Notes: generated from the sequence alone by a model not told the origin. A stretch of DNA of 64,000 nt from Nonomuraea pusilla (GCF_900109355.1 NZ_FOBF01000012.1:208790-272789), one strand, 5' to 3'; numbered from the stretch's first letter, positions 43,783 to 52,863 are shown. Made by a program: numbers and translations.

Positions 43783-44690
43783 ACGAAAATGTACCATCGC
43801 GAGGCCCGTCCGTACGACCCTCCCGCGGGCGTTCTCTCGGTCTCGTGCCGTTCCTGTTCGGGGTCGCCGGGGAGTCCGAACTGCCCGGCAGGGCCCTCGT
43901 CAGGCTGCTGGGCGACCTCGGGCTGACCGAGGCGGCGGGACGGGCGCTCGTCGCCCGGATGCGCCGCGACGGCCAGCTGACCGGCGAGCGGCGCGGCGGG
44001 CGCGCGTACTACCGGCTGGCGGGCGGCACGGCCGCCGGCTTCGCCAGGATCAAGAGCGACGCCTCCGCCGGGGCGCCGGAGTGGACCGGGCGCTTCCACG
44101 CGCTGCTCTACCAGGTGCCGGAGAGCGAGCGCGCCTACCGCGACGCGCTGCGCCGCACCGCCCTGCTCACCGGCTACGGCCTGCTCCAGCAGGGCGTGCT
44201 CATCGCGCTCACCGACCGCTCCGCCCACCTCGGCCCGCTGCTCGACCCGCCGCAGGGCGTGCGGCTGCGCACGGCCGAGATCGCCATGACGGACGACGAG
44301 GCCGCGCGGGCCGCGTACGACGCCTGGGACCTCGGAACGCTCGACGCCGCCTTCGCCGCCCACGCCGCCGCGATGGACGCGGCCCTCGAACCGGCCGGGG
44401 GCGGGTCCGGGGCGGGGGCAGGGTCCGGGGCGCTCGCGGCGGACGCGGAGGCGTTGCGTACCTTCAACAGGCTGCTCGGCGCCGCACTGGTCGACACGCT
44501 GCGCGCCCCTCGGCTGCCGGAGCGGCTGCAGCCTCCCGGCTGGTCGCTGCCCCGCCTGCACGCCGCCATCGGGAAGGTGCACCGCGTCTACGGCGGCCCC
44601 GCCGCCGCCTACGTGCGCGGGGTGCTGGCCGAGGAGGGCACGCCCGCGCCGTCCTCAGTGCAGAGCCGGTGGAGCGTCCCGCCGCCGTGA
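43779..44690 (+). CDS. PaaX-like transcriptional regulator
   Basis: A 303-residue regulator with the PaaX plan: winged helix (VPFLFGVAGESELPGRALVR, then LLGDLGLTEAAGRALVARMR), central PaaX domain (WTGRFHALLYQVPESERAYR) and a C-terminal helical domain. PaaX proteins sense CoA thioesters such as phenylacetyl-CoA. GTG 43779 is chosen because TATGCT ends 7 nt before it and an upstream start would leave only 14 nt between divergent genes; in-frame alternatives are ATG 43767 and GTG 43758. A Gly/Ala-rich insert lies near residues 205-220. No phenylacetate genes are nearby, so the ligand is open. Confidence 0.82.
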   Translation: MNENVPSRGPSVRPSRGRSLGLVPFLFGVAGESELPGRALVRLLGDLGLTEAAGRALVARMRRDGQLTGERRGGRAYYRLAGGTAAGFARIKSDASAGAPEWTGRFHALLYQVPESERAYRDALRRTALLTGYGLLQQGVLIALTDRSAHLGPLLDPPQGVRLRTAEIAMTDDEAARAAYDAWDLGTLDAAFAAHAAAMDAALEPAGGGSGAGAGSGALAADAEALRTFNRLLGAALVDTLRAPRLPERLQPPGWSLPRLHAAIGKVHRVYGGPAAAYVRGVLAEEGTPAPSSVQSRWSVPPP

Positions 44691-44755
44691 CAGAAGCGGC
44701 CGCCGCTCCCCAGCCCTTAAGGTCGGGACATTCACCCCGCCCGGAGAGGACGATC

Positions 44756-45229
44756 ATGACCGATGTCAACGCCGTGACGCTGGAGCCGGTGGCCACAGTC
44801 GTCGGCGGCCGCACCGAGGCCTACGACGACGACTGGGACAGCGTCGAGGCGCTGATCCGCCTCGACGCCGCGCGGTTCACGCCCGACAGCCTCGCCGGCC
44901 TGGACGCGTTCTCCCACCTGGAGGTCGTCTTCCAGTTCCACCTCGTCGACCCCGCCGCCGTGGAGACCTCCGCCCGTCACCCCCGGGGCAACCCGGACTG
45001 GCCGCTGGCGGGCATCTTCGCCCAGCGCGGCAAGAACCGTCCCAACCGGCTCGGCGTCTCCCGCTGCCGCCTGGTCGCCGTGGACGGGCTCGACGTCCAC
45101 GTCCGCGGCCTCGACGCCGTCGACGGCACCCCCGTGCTCGACATCAAGCCTTACATGGCCGAGTTCGGCCCCCAGGGCCCCACCGCGCAGCCCGCGTGGG
45201 CGACCGAGCTGATGCGCCACTACTACTGA
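44756..45229 (+). CDS. TrmO/TsaA-family tRNA methyltransferase
   Basis: A 157-residue beta-barrel protein of the TsaA/TrmO (UPF0066) family. Characterised TrmO uses SAM to methylate N6 of t6A37 in tRNA. FSHLEVVFQFHLVD carries the family core, and KNRPNRLGVSRCRLVAVDG is the SAM-binding signature (canonical RPNPIGxS, here RPNRLGVS, with an R for P/I change); LDIKPYMAEFGP closes the fold. A GGAGAGGA box precedes the ATG. The single-domain form lacks the extra C-terminal domain of E. coli TrmO. It lies 65 nt after the PaaX-like gene. Confidence 0.85.
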   Translation: MTDVNAVTLEPVATVVGGRTEAYDDDWDSVEALIRLDAARFTPDSLAGLDAFSHLEVVFQFHLVDPAAVETSARHPRGNPDWPLAGIFAQRGKNRPNRLGVSRCRLVAVDGLDVHVRGLDAVDGTPVLDIKPYMAEFGPQGPTAQPAWATELMRHYY

Positions 45230-45263
45230 TCGGCGTGCGCTGGGCGCGGCGCCCGATCGCTGT

Positions 45264-45269
45264 TAGCGT
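45264..45269 (+). promoter_or_regulatory. -10 hexamer of a leaderless hydrolase gene
   Basis: TAGCGT ends 7 nt before the GTG start of the ADP-ribosylglycohydrolase gene, without a Shine-Dalgarno. Confidence 0.4.
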
Positions 45270-45276
45270 GCCGTCC

Positions 45277-46233
45277 GTGGATCAGGTGCATCGTGTGGAG
45301 CGGGCCGCGGGCGCGGTCGTGGGGTCGGCGGTCGGCGACGCGCTGGGCGCGCCCTTCGAGTTCGGGCCGGCCGGGGCGTTCTCCTCCCGGTTCCCGTGGC
45401 CGGGCACCGGGGGCGAGATGTGCGGGGGCGGAGTCTGGGCGCCCGGCGAGGCCACCGACGACACCCAGATGGCGGTGCACGTCGCCGCGTCCCTGGTGGA
45501 GCGCGGCGGCCTCGACCTGCCGGACGTCTTCGACCGCTTCCGCCGCTGGGCCTCCGACCGTCCGAAGGACATCGGCCTGCAGACGCGCGACGTCCTGTCC
45601 CGCCGCCTGCCCTGGGACCGGGCCGCCGACGCCCACTTCCGCGCCACCGGGCGCGCCGCCGGCAACGGCGCGCTGATGCGGGCCGCCACCAGCGCCGTGT
45701 ACTTCGCTCCCGACGGACGTCCTGCCACGATGGAGGCCGCGCGCAGGATCGCCGCGCTCACCCACGGCGACCCCGCCGCCTGGGAGGGCAGCGCCATCTT
45801 CCACGACCTGGTACGCGTCGCCCTCGACGGCGGCGACCCGCTGGCGGCCCTGCCGGACGTCCTGGCCGCCGTCCACCCCGTCCACCGGGAGCGTTACGCC
45901 GTCGTCCTCGACCCGGGCTGGCACCCCGGCAGGGCCACCGAGCCGAACGGCGCCGTCTGGCCCTGCCTGGGCTCGGCCGTCTGGGCGCTGCGCACGACCG
46001 GCGGCTTCGAGGACGCCGTGCGCGCCGCCGTGGACCTCGGCGGCGACACCGACACCGTCGCCGCCGTGACGGGCGGCCTCGCGGGCGCCGTGTACGGGCT
46101 GGACGCGATCCCCGGCCGCTGGACCGATCCCCTGCACGTCCCGCTGCCCGGCGGGGGCGGCGCCGTCCTCACCCTGCCGGACCTCCTCGACCTCACCCAC
46201 CGCCTGCTGAGCCGCCCCACCGGCCCCGCCTGA
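45277..46233 (+). CDS. ADP-ribosylglycohydrolase family protein
   Basis: A 318-residue ARH/DraG-like hydrolase that removes ADP-ribose from proteins or related substrates, cytosolic. GSAVGDALGAPFEF opens the fold, ATDDTQMAVHVA holds the first Mg-binding set (T-D-D), GRAAGNGALMRA is the middle motif, and DLGGDTDTVAAVTGGLAGAVYG gives the second metal set (GGDTDT). GTG start follows TAGCGT by 7 nt; the longer frame overlaps the TrmO-like gene and is not used. DraG, ARH1 or ARH3-type activity cannot be distinguished. Confidence 0.9.
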   Translation: MDQVHRVERAAGAVVGSAVGDALGAPFEFGPAGAFSSRFPWPGTGGEMCGGGVWAPGEATDDTQMAVHVAASLVERGGLDLPDVFDRFRRWASDRPKDIGLQTRDVLSRRLPWDRAADAHFRATGRAAGNGALMRAATSAVYFAPDGRPATMEAARRIAALTHGDPAAWEGSAIFHDLVRVALDGGDPLAALPDVLAAVHPVHRERYAVVLDPGWHPGRATEPNGAVWPCLGSAVWALRTTGGFEDAVRAAVDLGGDTDTVAAVTGGLAGAVYGLDAIPGRWTDPLHVPLPGGGGAVLTLPDLLDLTHRLLSRPTGPA

Positions 46234-46251
46234 GCACCGCGCTCCCGCGGG

Positions 46252-46605
46252 TCAGGACGGGGTGCGCGGCTGCCACGGCAGGCGGTTCTCCAGTTCCACC
46301 TCCAGCGAGAAGCTGAGGAAGGTACGCACCAGGACGATGAGCGCGAGGACGCCCACACCGGCGAAGGTCGGGGCGACGGCGACCGTCTTGATGATGTCGC
46401 CCGCCACCAGGAACTCCAGCCCGAGGAGGATTGCGCGGCCGAGCCCCTGCCGGTAGGCGCGGTACGACTCCTGGAGCGGCTGCCGCCGCCGCCCCACGAG
46501 CTGGACGAACCGGGCGGTCGCCAGCAGCGCCCCCAGCACGATGATCACCACACCCGCCGCGTCCACGCCCTGGCCCACCCGCTCGACCACGCCGGCGAAG
46601 CTCAC
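46252..46605 (-). CDS. DUF1622 membrane protein
   Basis: A 117-residue protein with three membrane helices (VVIIVLGALLATARFVQLV; AILLGLEFLVAGDIIKTVAV; GVLALIVLVRTFLSFSLEVE) and the conserved DUF1622 loop RQGLGRAILLGLEFLVAGDI. Function unknown. It ends 18 nt from the convergent ADP-ribosylglycohydrolase gene and is followed upstream by the glycosyltransferase operon, with about 60 nt between. Confidence 0.8.
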   Translation of the reverse strand: MSFAGVVERVGQGVDAAGVVIIVLGALLATARFVQLVGRRRQPLQESYRAYRQGLGRAILLGLEFLVAGDIIKTVAVAPTFAGVGVLALIVLVRTFLSFSLEVELENRLPWQPRTPS

Positions 46606-46665
46606 GGCCCGCCTCCCACGGGGCTCACGGCCCGCCCTCCGGGCCGTGGCCGGCCGGTTCCCGGC

Positions 46666-47748
46666 TCATGGGCGGGCCCCCGGCACGTCCTCACCGTCGA
46701 GGAGGGCGCGGGCCTGCTCGACGACCTCGTCCACGGGGATGTCCGCCACCCACGACACGTCGTGCGGGCAGCGCCTGGTGAGGTCCACGCCGCTCGTGCC
46801 GCAGGACGGGCAGGTCAGCGTCCACGAGATCAGCGGACGGTGCCCCGAGCAGGTGAGCGGCCCGGCGTTGATGAGGTTGCCGCACCAGTAGAGCCCGACG
46901 GTCGGCGTGCCGACGGCCGCCGCGAGGTGGCGGGCCCCCGTGTCGTTCGAGACGACCAGGGAGCAGCGCTCGTACAGGGCGGCCAGGCCCCCGACGCCCA
47001 GGTTCAGCACGGGGACGGCGGGCCTGCGCATGGCGGCGACGGTCCGCGCCACCAGCGCCGCCTCGGCCGGCGTGCCGGTGACGACGGCGGGGCGGCCGAG
47101 CCGGTCGGCGACGGCGGCGAAGCTCGCGGCGGGCCAGCGGCGGCGCGGGTCGCTCGCGCCCGGATGCAGCGCGACCAGGCCGGGCGGCGGCTCGCCCAGC
47201 GTGCGCGCCAGCTCCTCACGGTCGGCCCGGGTCACCGCGATACGCGGCTCCATCCGTTCGGCCGTCGCGCCGACCAGCGCCGCGACCTCCAGCGAGCGCA
47301 GCGTCTCCTGCTGGAAGTACAGGTACGGCACCGACCTGTCGAGCGGCGTCGCGTCCGGGGCGCGCAGGCCGGCGGTCACGCGGGCCCCCAGGGAGCGGAC
47401 GAACGGGTTGGAGTAGCGTCCTCCGCCGTGGATCTGCACGGCCAGGTCGAAGCGGCGCCGCCGCAGCCTCGTCACGAACCCCTCCGGCGCGGCGTGCCCG
47501 CTCTCGCCGGTGGACACCCCGGTGATCGGCGGAAGCGCCACCACCTCGTCCACCGGTCCTGGGCGGCCCTTCAGGAAGCCGGCGTGCCACGGCTTGCCCA
47601 GCAGCGTCAGGGTGGCGCCGGGGTAGGCCAGCTTGAGCGCCTCCAGCGCCGGTACGGCGAGCACGAAGTGGCCCAGGGCGTCGGCCCTCAGCACCGCGAT
47701 CCGCTCGACGCCGTCCACCAGTCCGTCCGCGCGCCCCCGTACGCTCAT
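46666..47748 (-). CDS. Glycosyltransferase family 9
   Basis: A 360-residue GT-B enzyme of the GT9 (heptosyltransferase) family. IAVLRADALGHFVLAVPAL starts the first Rossmann half; LVALHPGASDPRRRWPAASF and LVVSNDTGARHLAAAVGTPTVGLYWCGN are the donor-binding motifs with the conserved DTG. A cysteine-rich end (LTCPSCGTSGVDLTRRCPHDV) is unusual for the family and could bind zinc. ATG overlaps the stop of the decayed GT9 upstream (ATGA). Actinobacterial members add heptose or other sugars to surface glycans or natural products; donor and acceptor are unknown. Confidence 0.88.
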   Translation of the reverse strand: MSVRGRADGLVDGVERIAVLRADALGHFVLAVPALEALKLAYPGATLTLLGKPWHAGFLKGRPGPVDEVVALPPITGVSTGESGHAAPEGFVTRLRRRRFDLAVQIHGGGRYSNPFVRSLGARVTAGLRAPDATPLDRSVPYLYFQQETLRSLEVAALVGATAERMEPRIAVTRADREELARTLGEPPPGLVALHPGASDPRRRWPAASFAAVADRLGRPAVVTGTPAEAALVARTVAAMRRPAVPVLNLGVGGLAALYERCSLVVSNDTGARHLAAAVGTPTVGLYWCGNLINAGPLTCSGHRPLISWTLTCPSCGTSGVDLTRRCPHDVSWVADIPVDEVVEQARALLDGEDVPGARP

Positions 47749-48404
47749 GGCCGCTGGCTACCCCCGGCCGACCTGGGCAAACGGCGCCGCCCCTCCGCTG
47801 CCAGGACCCGGCGCGCCGCGTCGGGCACCTCGTCCACGGCGATGGCGAGGAGGGCCGGGTCGGGCGCGTGGGTGAGCACCTCCCGCTCGTCCGTGCCGTG
47901 CCACAGGGCGGCGTGCACCGGCTTGCGCGGCGGCCCCCAGATGCGCGGCGACGCCGGGCCGAGCAGCCACCACCGAGGGCCGCTCGTACGCGCCGGCCAG
48001 GTGGGCGACGCCGCTGACGACCAGCGCGGCCCGGCGAACCAGCGCGGCGAGCCCCGCGAGGTCCGTGCGCCCGGCCAGGTTCGCCGCGCATCTCTCAGCC
48101 GGCCGCCGCTTGCCGCCGAACGCCGCACCGGGATGCACGATCGCGACCCCGCCCGTGACGTCCGGGTCCGTGTGTGTCCCGGTGGTGCGAGGAGGAGGTC
48201 GTCCTCGCGGGGGTCGGCTCCCGCGTGGCGTACCAGGCGGCGCCACTTGGCCACCCCGTGCTCGACGTCGCGCAGCGGCGGCCCGTCGTGCCCCGCCTCC
48301 GGGCAGGCGAACGCCACCAGCCGTCCCGTCCGGGTGGCGAGCAGGGCGCGCACGCTGGCGGGCAGGACGCCGTGCAGGTCGACGGCCACGTCCGGCGCGG
48401 GCAC
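47745..48404 (-). pseudogene. Decayed GT9 glycosyltransferase
   Basis: Remains of a second GT9. The reading starts inside the family (PDVAVDLHG matches FDLAVQIHG of the intact neighbour), so about 100 N-terminal residues are missing. A one-base loss near 48180 (after LLLAPPG) shifts the frame; in the shifted frame VAIVHPGAAFGGKRRPAERC and LVVSGVAHLAGAYERPSVV are readable, the latter lacking the DTG and flanking about 30 residues. A one-base gain near 47994 restores the frame at LLGPASPRIWGPP. Several independent lesions mean a true pseudogene rather than one sequencing error. It sits between a GT2 and the intact GT9. Confidence 0.8.
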
Positions 48405-48416
48405 CGGCGGCGCGGA

Positions 48417-49307
48417 TCAGCGGGGGAGCCGGTCGGCACGTCGGTCGGCATGGTGGTCGGCACGGTGGTCGGCACGGTGGTCGGCACGGTGGCGGCCGTC
48501 GCCGAGGACGTAGTCGTAGCACTCGGCGGTCCGGTCGCGCACGGTCGTCGGCAGCTCCATGTGGTACGCGCGGCTCGGCAGCAGCCCCGCCCCGCCGTAC
48601 CGCTCCATGACGCGCAGCTCCGCCACCACGTCCTCCCCGGCGTGCGCGGGCGGCACCGACCGCCAGAACCCGAAGCCGCCGCACTCCTCCAGCCGCCGCC
48701 GGTCGTACAGGACGCAGCCGCCGATCCACGCCACCTTGTACGCCCACCACCGCCGCCCCTTCGCCACCCGCTGCGCCAGGTGGAGCGGGTTGGAGGCGTT
48801 GTGCAGCGTGAAGCGCCGCCAGGCGGAGCCGCCGCGCCGCACCCGTTCCGGCCGCACCCGTGACGTCCACTCCTCGTACGGCGCCAGCTCGTGCGGCCGC
48901 ACGTCGTGCCGGTAGGACAGCCCGTGCAGGGCGTAGCCGACGAACCCGCACCGCAGCGCGTCCATGGCGGACAGCAGCACCTCGACGGCCGCGGGTTCCA
49001 GCCACACGTCGTCGTCCAGGTAGAGGACGAGGCGGCGGCGGGACTGCTCCAGCAGGAACTGGCGCTGCTCGGCCAGCCCGCGCGGCGGGACGTGCCGCAG
49101 CACCTCGGCCGGCCGTCCGAGGTGGTCGAGGATCCTGACCGTGGACGCCACGAGCGGGTCCTCGGACGCGGGCTCGGCCGACTGGTCGGAGACGACCACG
49201 CGGAAGCCGCTCACGGTCTGGGCGGCCAGTCCGGACAGCGTCACGGCCAGCGCGGCGGGACGGTCCTTGCTCGGGATCAGCACGTCGAGGTCGGCTGGTC
49301 GGCTCAT
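48417..49307 (-). CDS. Glycosyltransferase family 2
   Basis: A 296-residue GT2 enzyme, cytosolic face. DLDVLIPSKDRPAALAVTLS is the nucleotide-binding start, VLYLDDDVWLEP holds the DXD metal motif, and AHAGEDVVAELRVMERYGG carries the ED catalytic region. The ATG at 49307 is preferred to an upstream in-frame start. The C-terminus ends in HRADHRADH repeats encoded by a 12-bp tandem repeat, absent from family members, so the natural end may have been altered by repeat growth. It heads the GT2 - GT9 remnant - GT9 run; donor and acceptor unknown. Confidence 0.85.
   Translation of the reverse strand: MSRPADLDVLIPSKDRPAALAVTLSGLAAQTVSGFRVVVSDQSAEPASEDPLVASTVRILDHLGRPAEVLRHVPPRGLAEQRQFLLEQSRRRLVLYLDDDVWLEPAAVEVLLSAMDALRCGFVGYALHGLSYRHDVRPHELAPYEEWTSRVRPERVRRGGSAWRRFTLHNASNPLHLAQRVAKGRRWWAYKVAWIGGCVLYDRRRLEECGGFGFWRSVPPAHAGEDVVAELRVMERYGGAGLLPSRAYHMELPTTVRDRTAECYDYVLGDGRHRADHRADHRADHHADRRADRLPR
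48431..48490. repeat. 12-bp tandem repeat, five copies
   Basis: Unit GGTCGGCACGGT, five copies with small changes (two start units differ at the last bases), encoding the HRAD tail of the GT2 protein, right before the truncated GT9 remnant. Slippage or recombination here may explain the loss of the GT9 start. Confidence 0.85.
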
Positions 49308-49440
49308 GGCGGCCCGGCTACCCGGCCCCGACCTGGGCAAACGAGCACGGGCGTCCGGCGCGGCACCGGTGCGGCGGGCCCGCCGGGCGGGTACGCCCCG
49401 GTCAGCGGGGAGCCTGCTGGGACCGGAGGGGAAGGGCGAG

Positions 49441-50843
49441 ATGATCCGAGGCTACGTCGAGCAGCCGAGCCCGCGCGCCGGGGACGGCATGACGCTCCGG
49501 GTCGCCACGGACGCCCCCTGGTTCCGGGTGGAGTTCCACCGGTGCGGGGCGCTGCTGGAGCGGTGCGGCGTGTCGGAGTGGCTGCCGGGCCGGGACGCGC
49601 CGCCGCACCTGCCGTTCCAGGACTGGGGCCGCCCGGGGACGGGGCTGCGCGGCGAGCTGCTGGAGCCGTGGACCGGTTACCGGCTGACGGCCCCGTCCCG
49701 GCCAGGCGTGTACGTGGCGATGCTGGTGGAGGGGGACGCCGCCGGGCGGGAGACGGCCGTGCCGGACCGGGCGACGCCGGACGGGCGCGACGCGAAGGCG
49801 CTGTTCGTGGTGCGCCCGCGCGAGCCGTCGGCGCCGGTCCTCTACAAGCTTCCGCTGCTGACGTACCACGCCTACAACCTGGCGGACGGCGAGCCCTACG
49901 ACCGGGGGGCGGGGCGCGGGCAGTGGTGCCTGTACACGGCGCCGGAGGACCTGCCAAAGGACCCGGCCCCGGGGGTGGGGCTGCACCGGCCGGGCGGCGG
50001 CACGGGCGGCACCCCGTTCGACGTCTTCAACTTCGACCCGTTCGACCCGACGCCGCGCCAGACGTTCGCGCACTGGGACGCCCGCTTCGTCCGCTGGATG
50101 GAGCGGCGCGGGTACGCCGTGGACCACTGCACGGACGTGGACCTGCACAGGGAGGGGCCGGAGCTGCTGCGGCCGTACCGGCTGCTGGTGAGCGCGGGCC
50201 ACGACGAGTACTGGAGCGACGCCATGCGCGAGGCGGTGGCCGGGCACGTGGCGGGGGCGGCAACGCGGCCTTCTTCGGCGGCAACACCTGCTGGTGGCGG
50301 GTCGTCTTCCACGACGAGGTGACGTTCTCGCGGGTGGCGTTCTGGCACGAGACCGGGCGTCCGGAGAACGAGCTCATCGGCGTCAGCTTCCGCAACGGCG
50401 GCGAGCGCGACGGGGACGACCATCCGGTGCCGGTCGGCTACCGCGTCCAGCACGCCGGCCACTGGGTGTACGAGGGCACGGGCGTGCGCGACGGCGACGT
50501 GTTCGGCGAGGAGGGGTACCTGGTCGGCTACGAGTGCGACGGCGCCGAGTTCGACCGGGGGCTGCTGGAGGCGGGCAAGCCGGTGCACCCGACGGGCGCG
50601 GACGGCACGCCGCAGGAGTTCGTCGTCCTGGCCGTCGGCGACGCGAGGGCGAGCGGCTGGGGGCTGGGCAACGGCGCCGCCACCATGGGCCTCTACACCC
50701 GGGGCGGCACCGTGTTCAACGCGGCCACCACCGACTGGGCGCGGGGCCTGGACGGCGACGCGGTCGTGGCCCGCGTCACCGCGAACGTCCTGGACCGGCT
50801 CGGCGGCCCCGCCCCGGCGGGCCCGTCCGGCGAGCCCCGCTAG
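49441..50843 (+). pseudogene. Frameshifted dimethylformamidase-beta-like protein
   Basis: The gene reads from ATG 49441 in one frame (MIRGYVEQPSPRAGDGMTLR, LPLLTYHAYNLADGEPYDRG, LVSAGHDEYWSDAMREAVAG) up to about 50255, then continues in the +1 neighbour frame (GGGNAAFFGGNTCWWRVVF, GVSFRNGG, GMG-like NGAATMGLYTRGGTVFNAAT) to 50843. Together they give the N,N-dimethylformamidase beta-subunit-like (PF20254-type) family, about 465 residues. The break is in a run of five G at 50253-50257; one more G restores the frame, so either a sequencing error or a recent mutation. Its stop overlaps that of the convergent carbamoyltransferase (CTAG). Substrate is unknown. Confidence 0.82.
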
Positions 50844-52552
50844 ACGGGCTCGGCCGGGCGCTCCCAGTCCTCGCCCGGCACGGGCGGCTCCTCCCGCTTC
50901 CTGATCAGGTACGGAGGCATGACGAGCGCGTGCATGTTCGTCCCGCGCAGCGTCTCGACCGAGTGGGCCGGGCTCTCCGTCAGCGGGTCGCCGGGGCCGT
51001 TGAGCGAGGTGTTGACGAGCACCGGGCAGCCGGTCCTGTCGTGCCAGCGGGTCAGCAGCGCGTGCAGGAACGGCGTCGTCTCCGGCGTGACGGTCTGCAG
51101 CCTGGCGGTGCCGTCGACGTGCGTGATCCCGGGGAGCCCCTCGCGGTGCTCGGCGCGGACGCGGGCGGCGTACTGCATGAACGGCGCGGGACGGTCCACC
51201 TCGAAGATCCGCTCGGCGTGGTCGGCGAGCACGAGCGGCGCGAGCGGGCGGAACCACTCGCGGCCCTTCACCTCGAAGTTGACGTAGTCCTGCATCTCGG
51301 GCCTGCGCGGGTCGGCGATGATGCTGCGGTTGCCGAGGGCGCGCGGGCCCGACTCGCTGCGTCCCTGGTGGAGCCCGACGACGCGGCCGCGCTCCAGCAG
51401 CTCCGTCATCGCGCCGACGAGGTCGGCCGGACGCTCGGCGACGAGGTCGTCCGGCAGGTCGCGGACGGCCGCCTCGATCTCCGCCGGGTCCGGCTCGGGG
51501 CCGAGGAAGTCGTCGGTCCAGCGGAACCGGCTCTCCACGCCCAGGCAGGTGACGAGGCCGTAGAGGGCGCAGCCGACGGCGGTGCCGCCGTCGTGCGGGC
51601 TGGGCGGGATGAACACCTCGCTGAACGGCGACTCGCGGAGGAGGATGCCGTTGGCCGAGCAGTTCAGCGCCGTGCCGCCGGCGAAGACCAGGTCGTCGAG
51701 CCCGGTCTGCGCGTGCAGCCAGTCCACCAGGCGGGTCAGCGCGTTCTCGAACGCGCGCTGCCCGGCGGCGGCCAGGTCGGCGCAGCGCTTGAACCGCTCG
51801 GGCGCGTCGCCGGCGTAGCGGTAGGTCTCGCTCCGCTGCCCGAACGTCTCCATCCAGGCGTCGGGGATGAACACCTCGTGGCCCTTGACGTCCAGGTCGG
51901 GCAGGCCGAGCGCGTCCGGGTCGCCGAACGGGGCGAGGCCCATGACCTTGCCCTCGTTGCTCTCGCCGGTCGGCCAGATCATCTTGGTGAGCAGCGCGTA
52001 GAAGCAGCCGAGCCCGGCCGGGTGCGCCCAGTCGCCGTCCCAGAGCTGCTTGGCCAGGCACTCCACCAGCCCCCTGCGGCAGCGGTAGAACGAGCTGATC
52101 TCCAGCATCCCGTCAGGGGTGCCCGGCGGCAGGTCCACCTGCTCGGTGAAGTCGCGCACGCGGCTGCCCTGGGCGTCGACGACCAGGCCCGCGGCCTCCT
52201 CGAACGGCGACGGGTAGAAGGCGCTGTAGAGGTGCGACAGGTGGTGCGAGAGGAGGACGACCGCCGCGTCCGGCTTCAGGCGCAGCGTCCTGCGCAGCTC
52301 CTCGTGGTAGGCGCCGAGGTTCTCGATCTCGTCGTCGGACGAGTAGCCCTCGACCACCAGGTCCACCGGCTCGTTCAGCAGCGGCATGCGCGGCAGGTAG
52401 CGGTCGGGCAGGTCGCCGAGCCGTCCCCAGTGGTGCTTGCGGCGGCTGACGCGCTCCTTCTGCAGGCTGTAGATGTCCGAGTCGCCCCTGGCGACCGCGA
52501 TGGAGCCGTCCTGGGTCCTGTTGATGCCCACCACGATGGGGACGTCCGTCAT
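50840..52552 (-). CDS. Carbamoyltransferase (NodU/CmcH/TobZ family)
   Basis: A 570-residue O-carbamoyltransferase. The N-terminal YrdC-unlike kinase-type domain has HHLSHLYSAFYPSPF near residue 101 (metal and carbamoyl-adenylate site); the C-terminal domain has SESGPRALGNRSIIADPR near 395, PLAPLVL, and LVNTSLNGPGDPLTESP. Such enzymes use carbamoyl phosphate and ATP to carbamoylate a hydroxyl on antibiotics or glycans (tobramycin, Nod factor, cephamycin). AGGAGGG lies 7 nt before the ATG. The neighbours are glycosyltransferases and a DMFase-like gene, so a carbamoylated sugar product is a reasonable inference. Confidence 0.92.
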   Translation of the reverse strand: MTDVPIVVGINRTQDGSIAVARGDSDIYSLQKERVSRRKHHWGRLGDLPDRYLPRMPLLNEPVDLVVEGYSSDDEIENLGAYHEELRRTLRLKPDAAVVLLSHHLSHLYSAFYPSPFEEAAGLVVDAQGSRVRDFTEQVDLPPGTPDGMLEISSFYRCRRGLVECLAKQLWDGDWAHPAGLGCFYALLTKMIWPTGESNEGKVMGLAPFGDPDALGLPDLDVKGHEVFIPDAWMETFGQRSETYRYAGDAPERFKRCADLAAAGQRAFENALTRLVDWLHAQTGLDDLVFAGGTALNCSANGILLRESPFSEVFIPPSPHDGGTAVGCALYGLVTCLGVESRFRWTDDFLGPEPDPAEIEAAVRDLPDDLVAERPADLVGAMTELLERGRVVGLHQGRSESGPRALGNRSIIADPRRPEMQDYVNFEVKGREWFRPLAPLVLADHAERIFEVDRPAPFMQYAARVRAEHREGLPGITHVDGTARLQTVTPETTPFLHALLTRWHDRTGCPVLVNTSLNGPGDPLTESPAHSVETLRGTNMHALVMPPYLIRKREEPPVPGEDWERPAEPV

Positions 52553-52863
52553 CTCGGTCCCTCCTGACTGGAAATACGGCTACCCGTACCCGTCACTCCG
52601 GTAAATCCATCTCTAGGGGACGTAAGGGAACAGAGGGAACCTCCGGGTCAGAAGGTGCAGCGGTGGAGGGCGCAGCCCCGGCACACGTCCGGCGGAGAGC
52701 CGTCCAGCAGCCGTCGTCACGTACGCCGCCTCCCACGGCCACGGGCAGCCCGGCTCCCCGGGGGAGCGCGCCTGCGGGCGCCCGTCGAGCAGGGGCAGCC
52801 GCAGCCGCGCCCGCCCACGGGCGCCTGCCGTTTCTGTCGGAGGTGTGCGGCAGGGTGTGACGC
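52553..52863. other. Intergenic region without recognised gene
   Basis: A 311-nt gap between the carbamoyltransferase start and the next gene. A minus-strand reading ending at 52648 gives LLDGSPPDVCRGCALHRCTF, a short Cys-rich tail preceded closely by a stop; it may be a gene scar. No start/RBS pair or hairpin is convincing elsewhere. Confidence 0.4.

Noticed and set aside
48095..48487. 130-residue frame with PTTVPTTVPTT repeats
   Set aside because: It is the GT2 tail repeat and GT9 relic read in another phase; no start or RBS.
52648..52710. Cys-rich peptide LLDGSPPDVCRGCALHRCTF on the minus strand
   Set aside because: A stop lies a few codons upstream and no start codon or ribosome-binding site is available; kept only as a possible scar.
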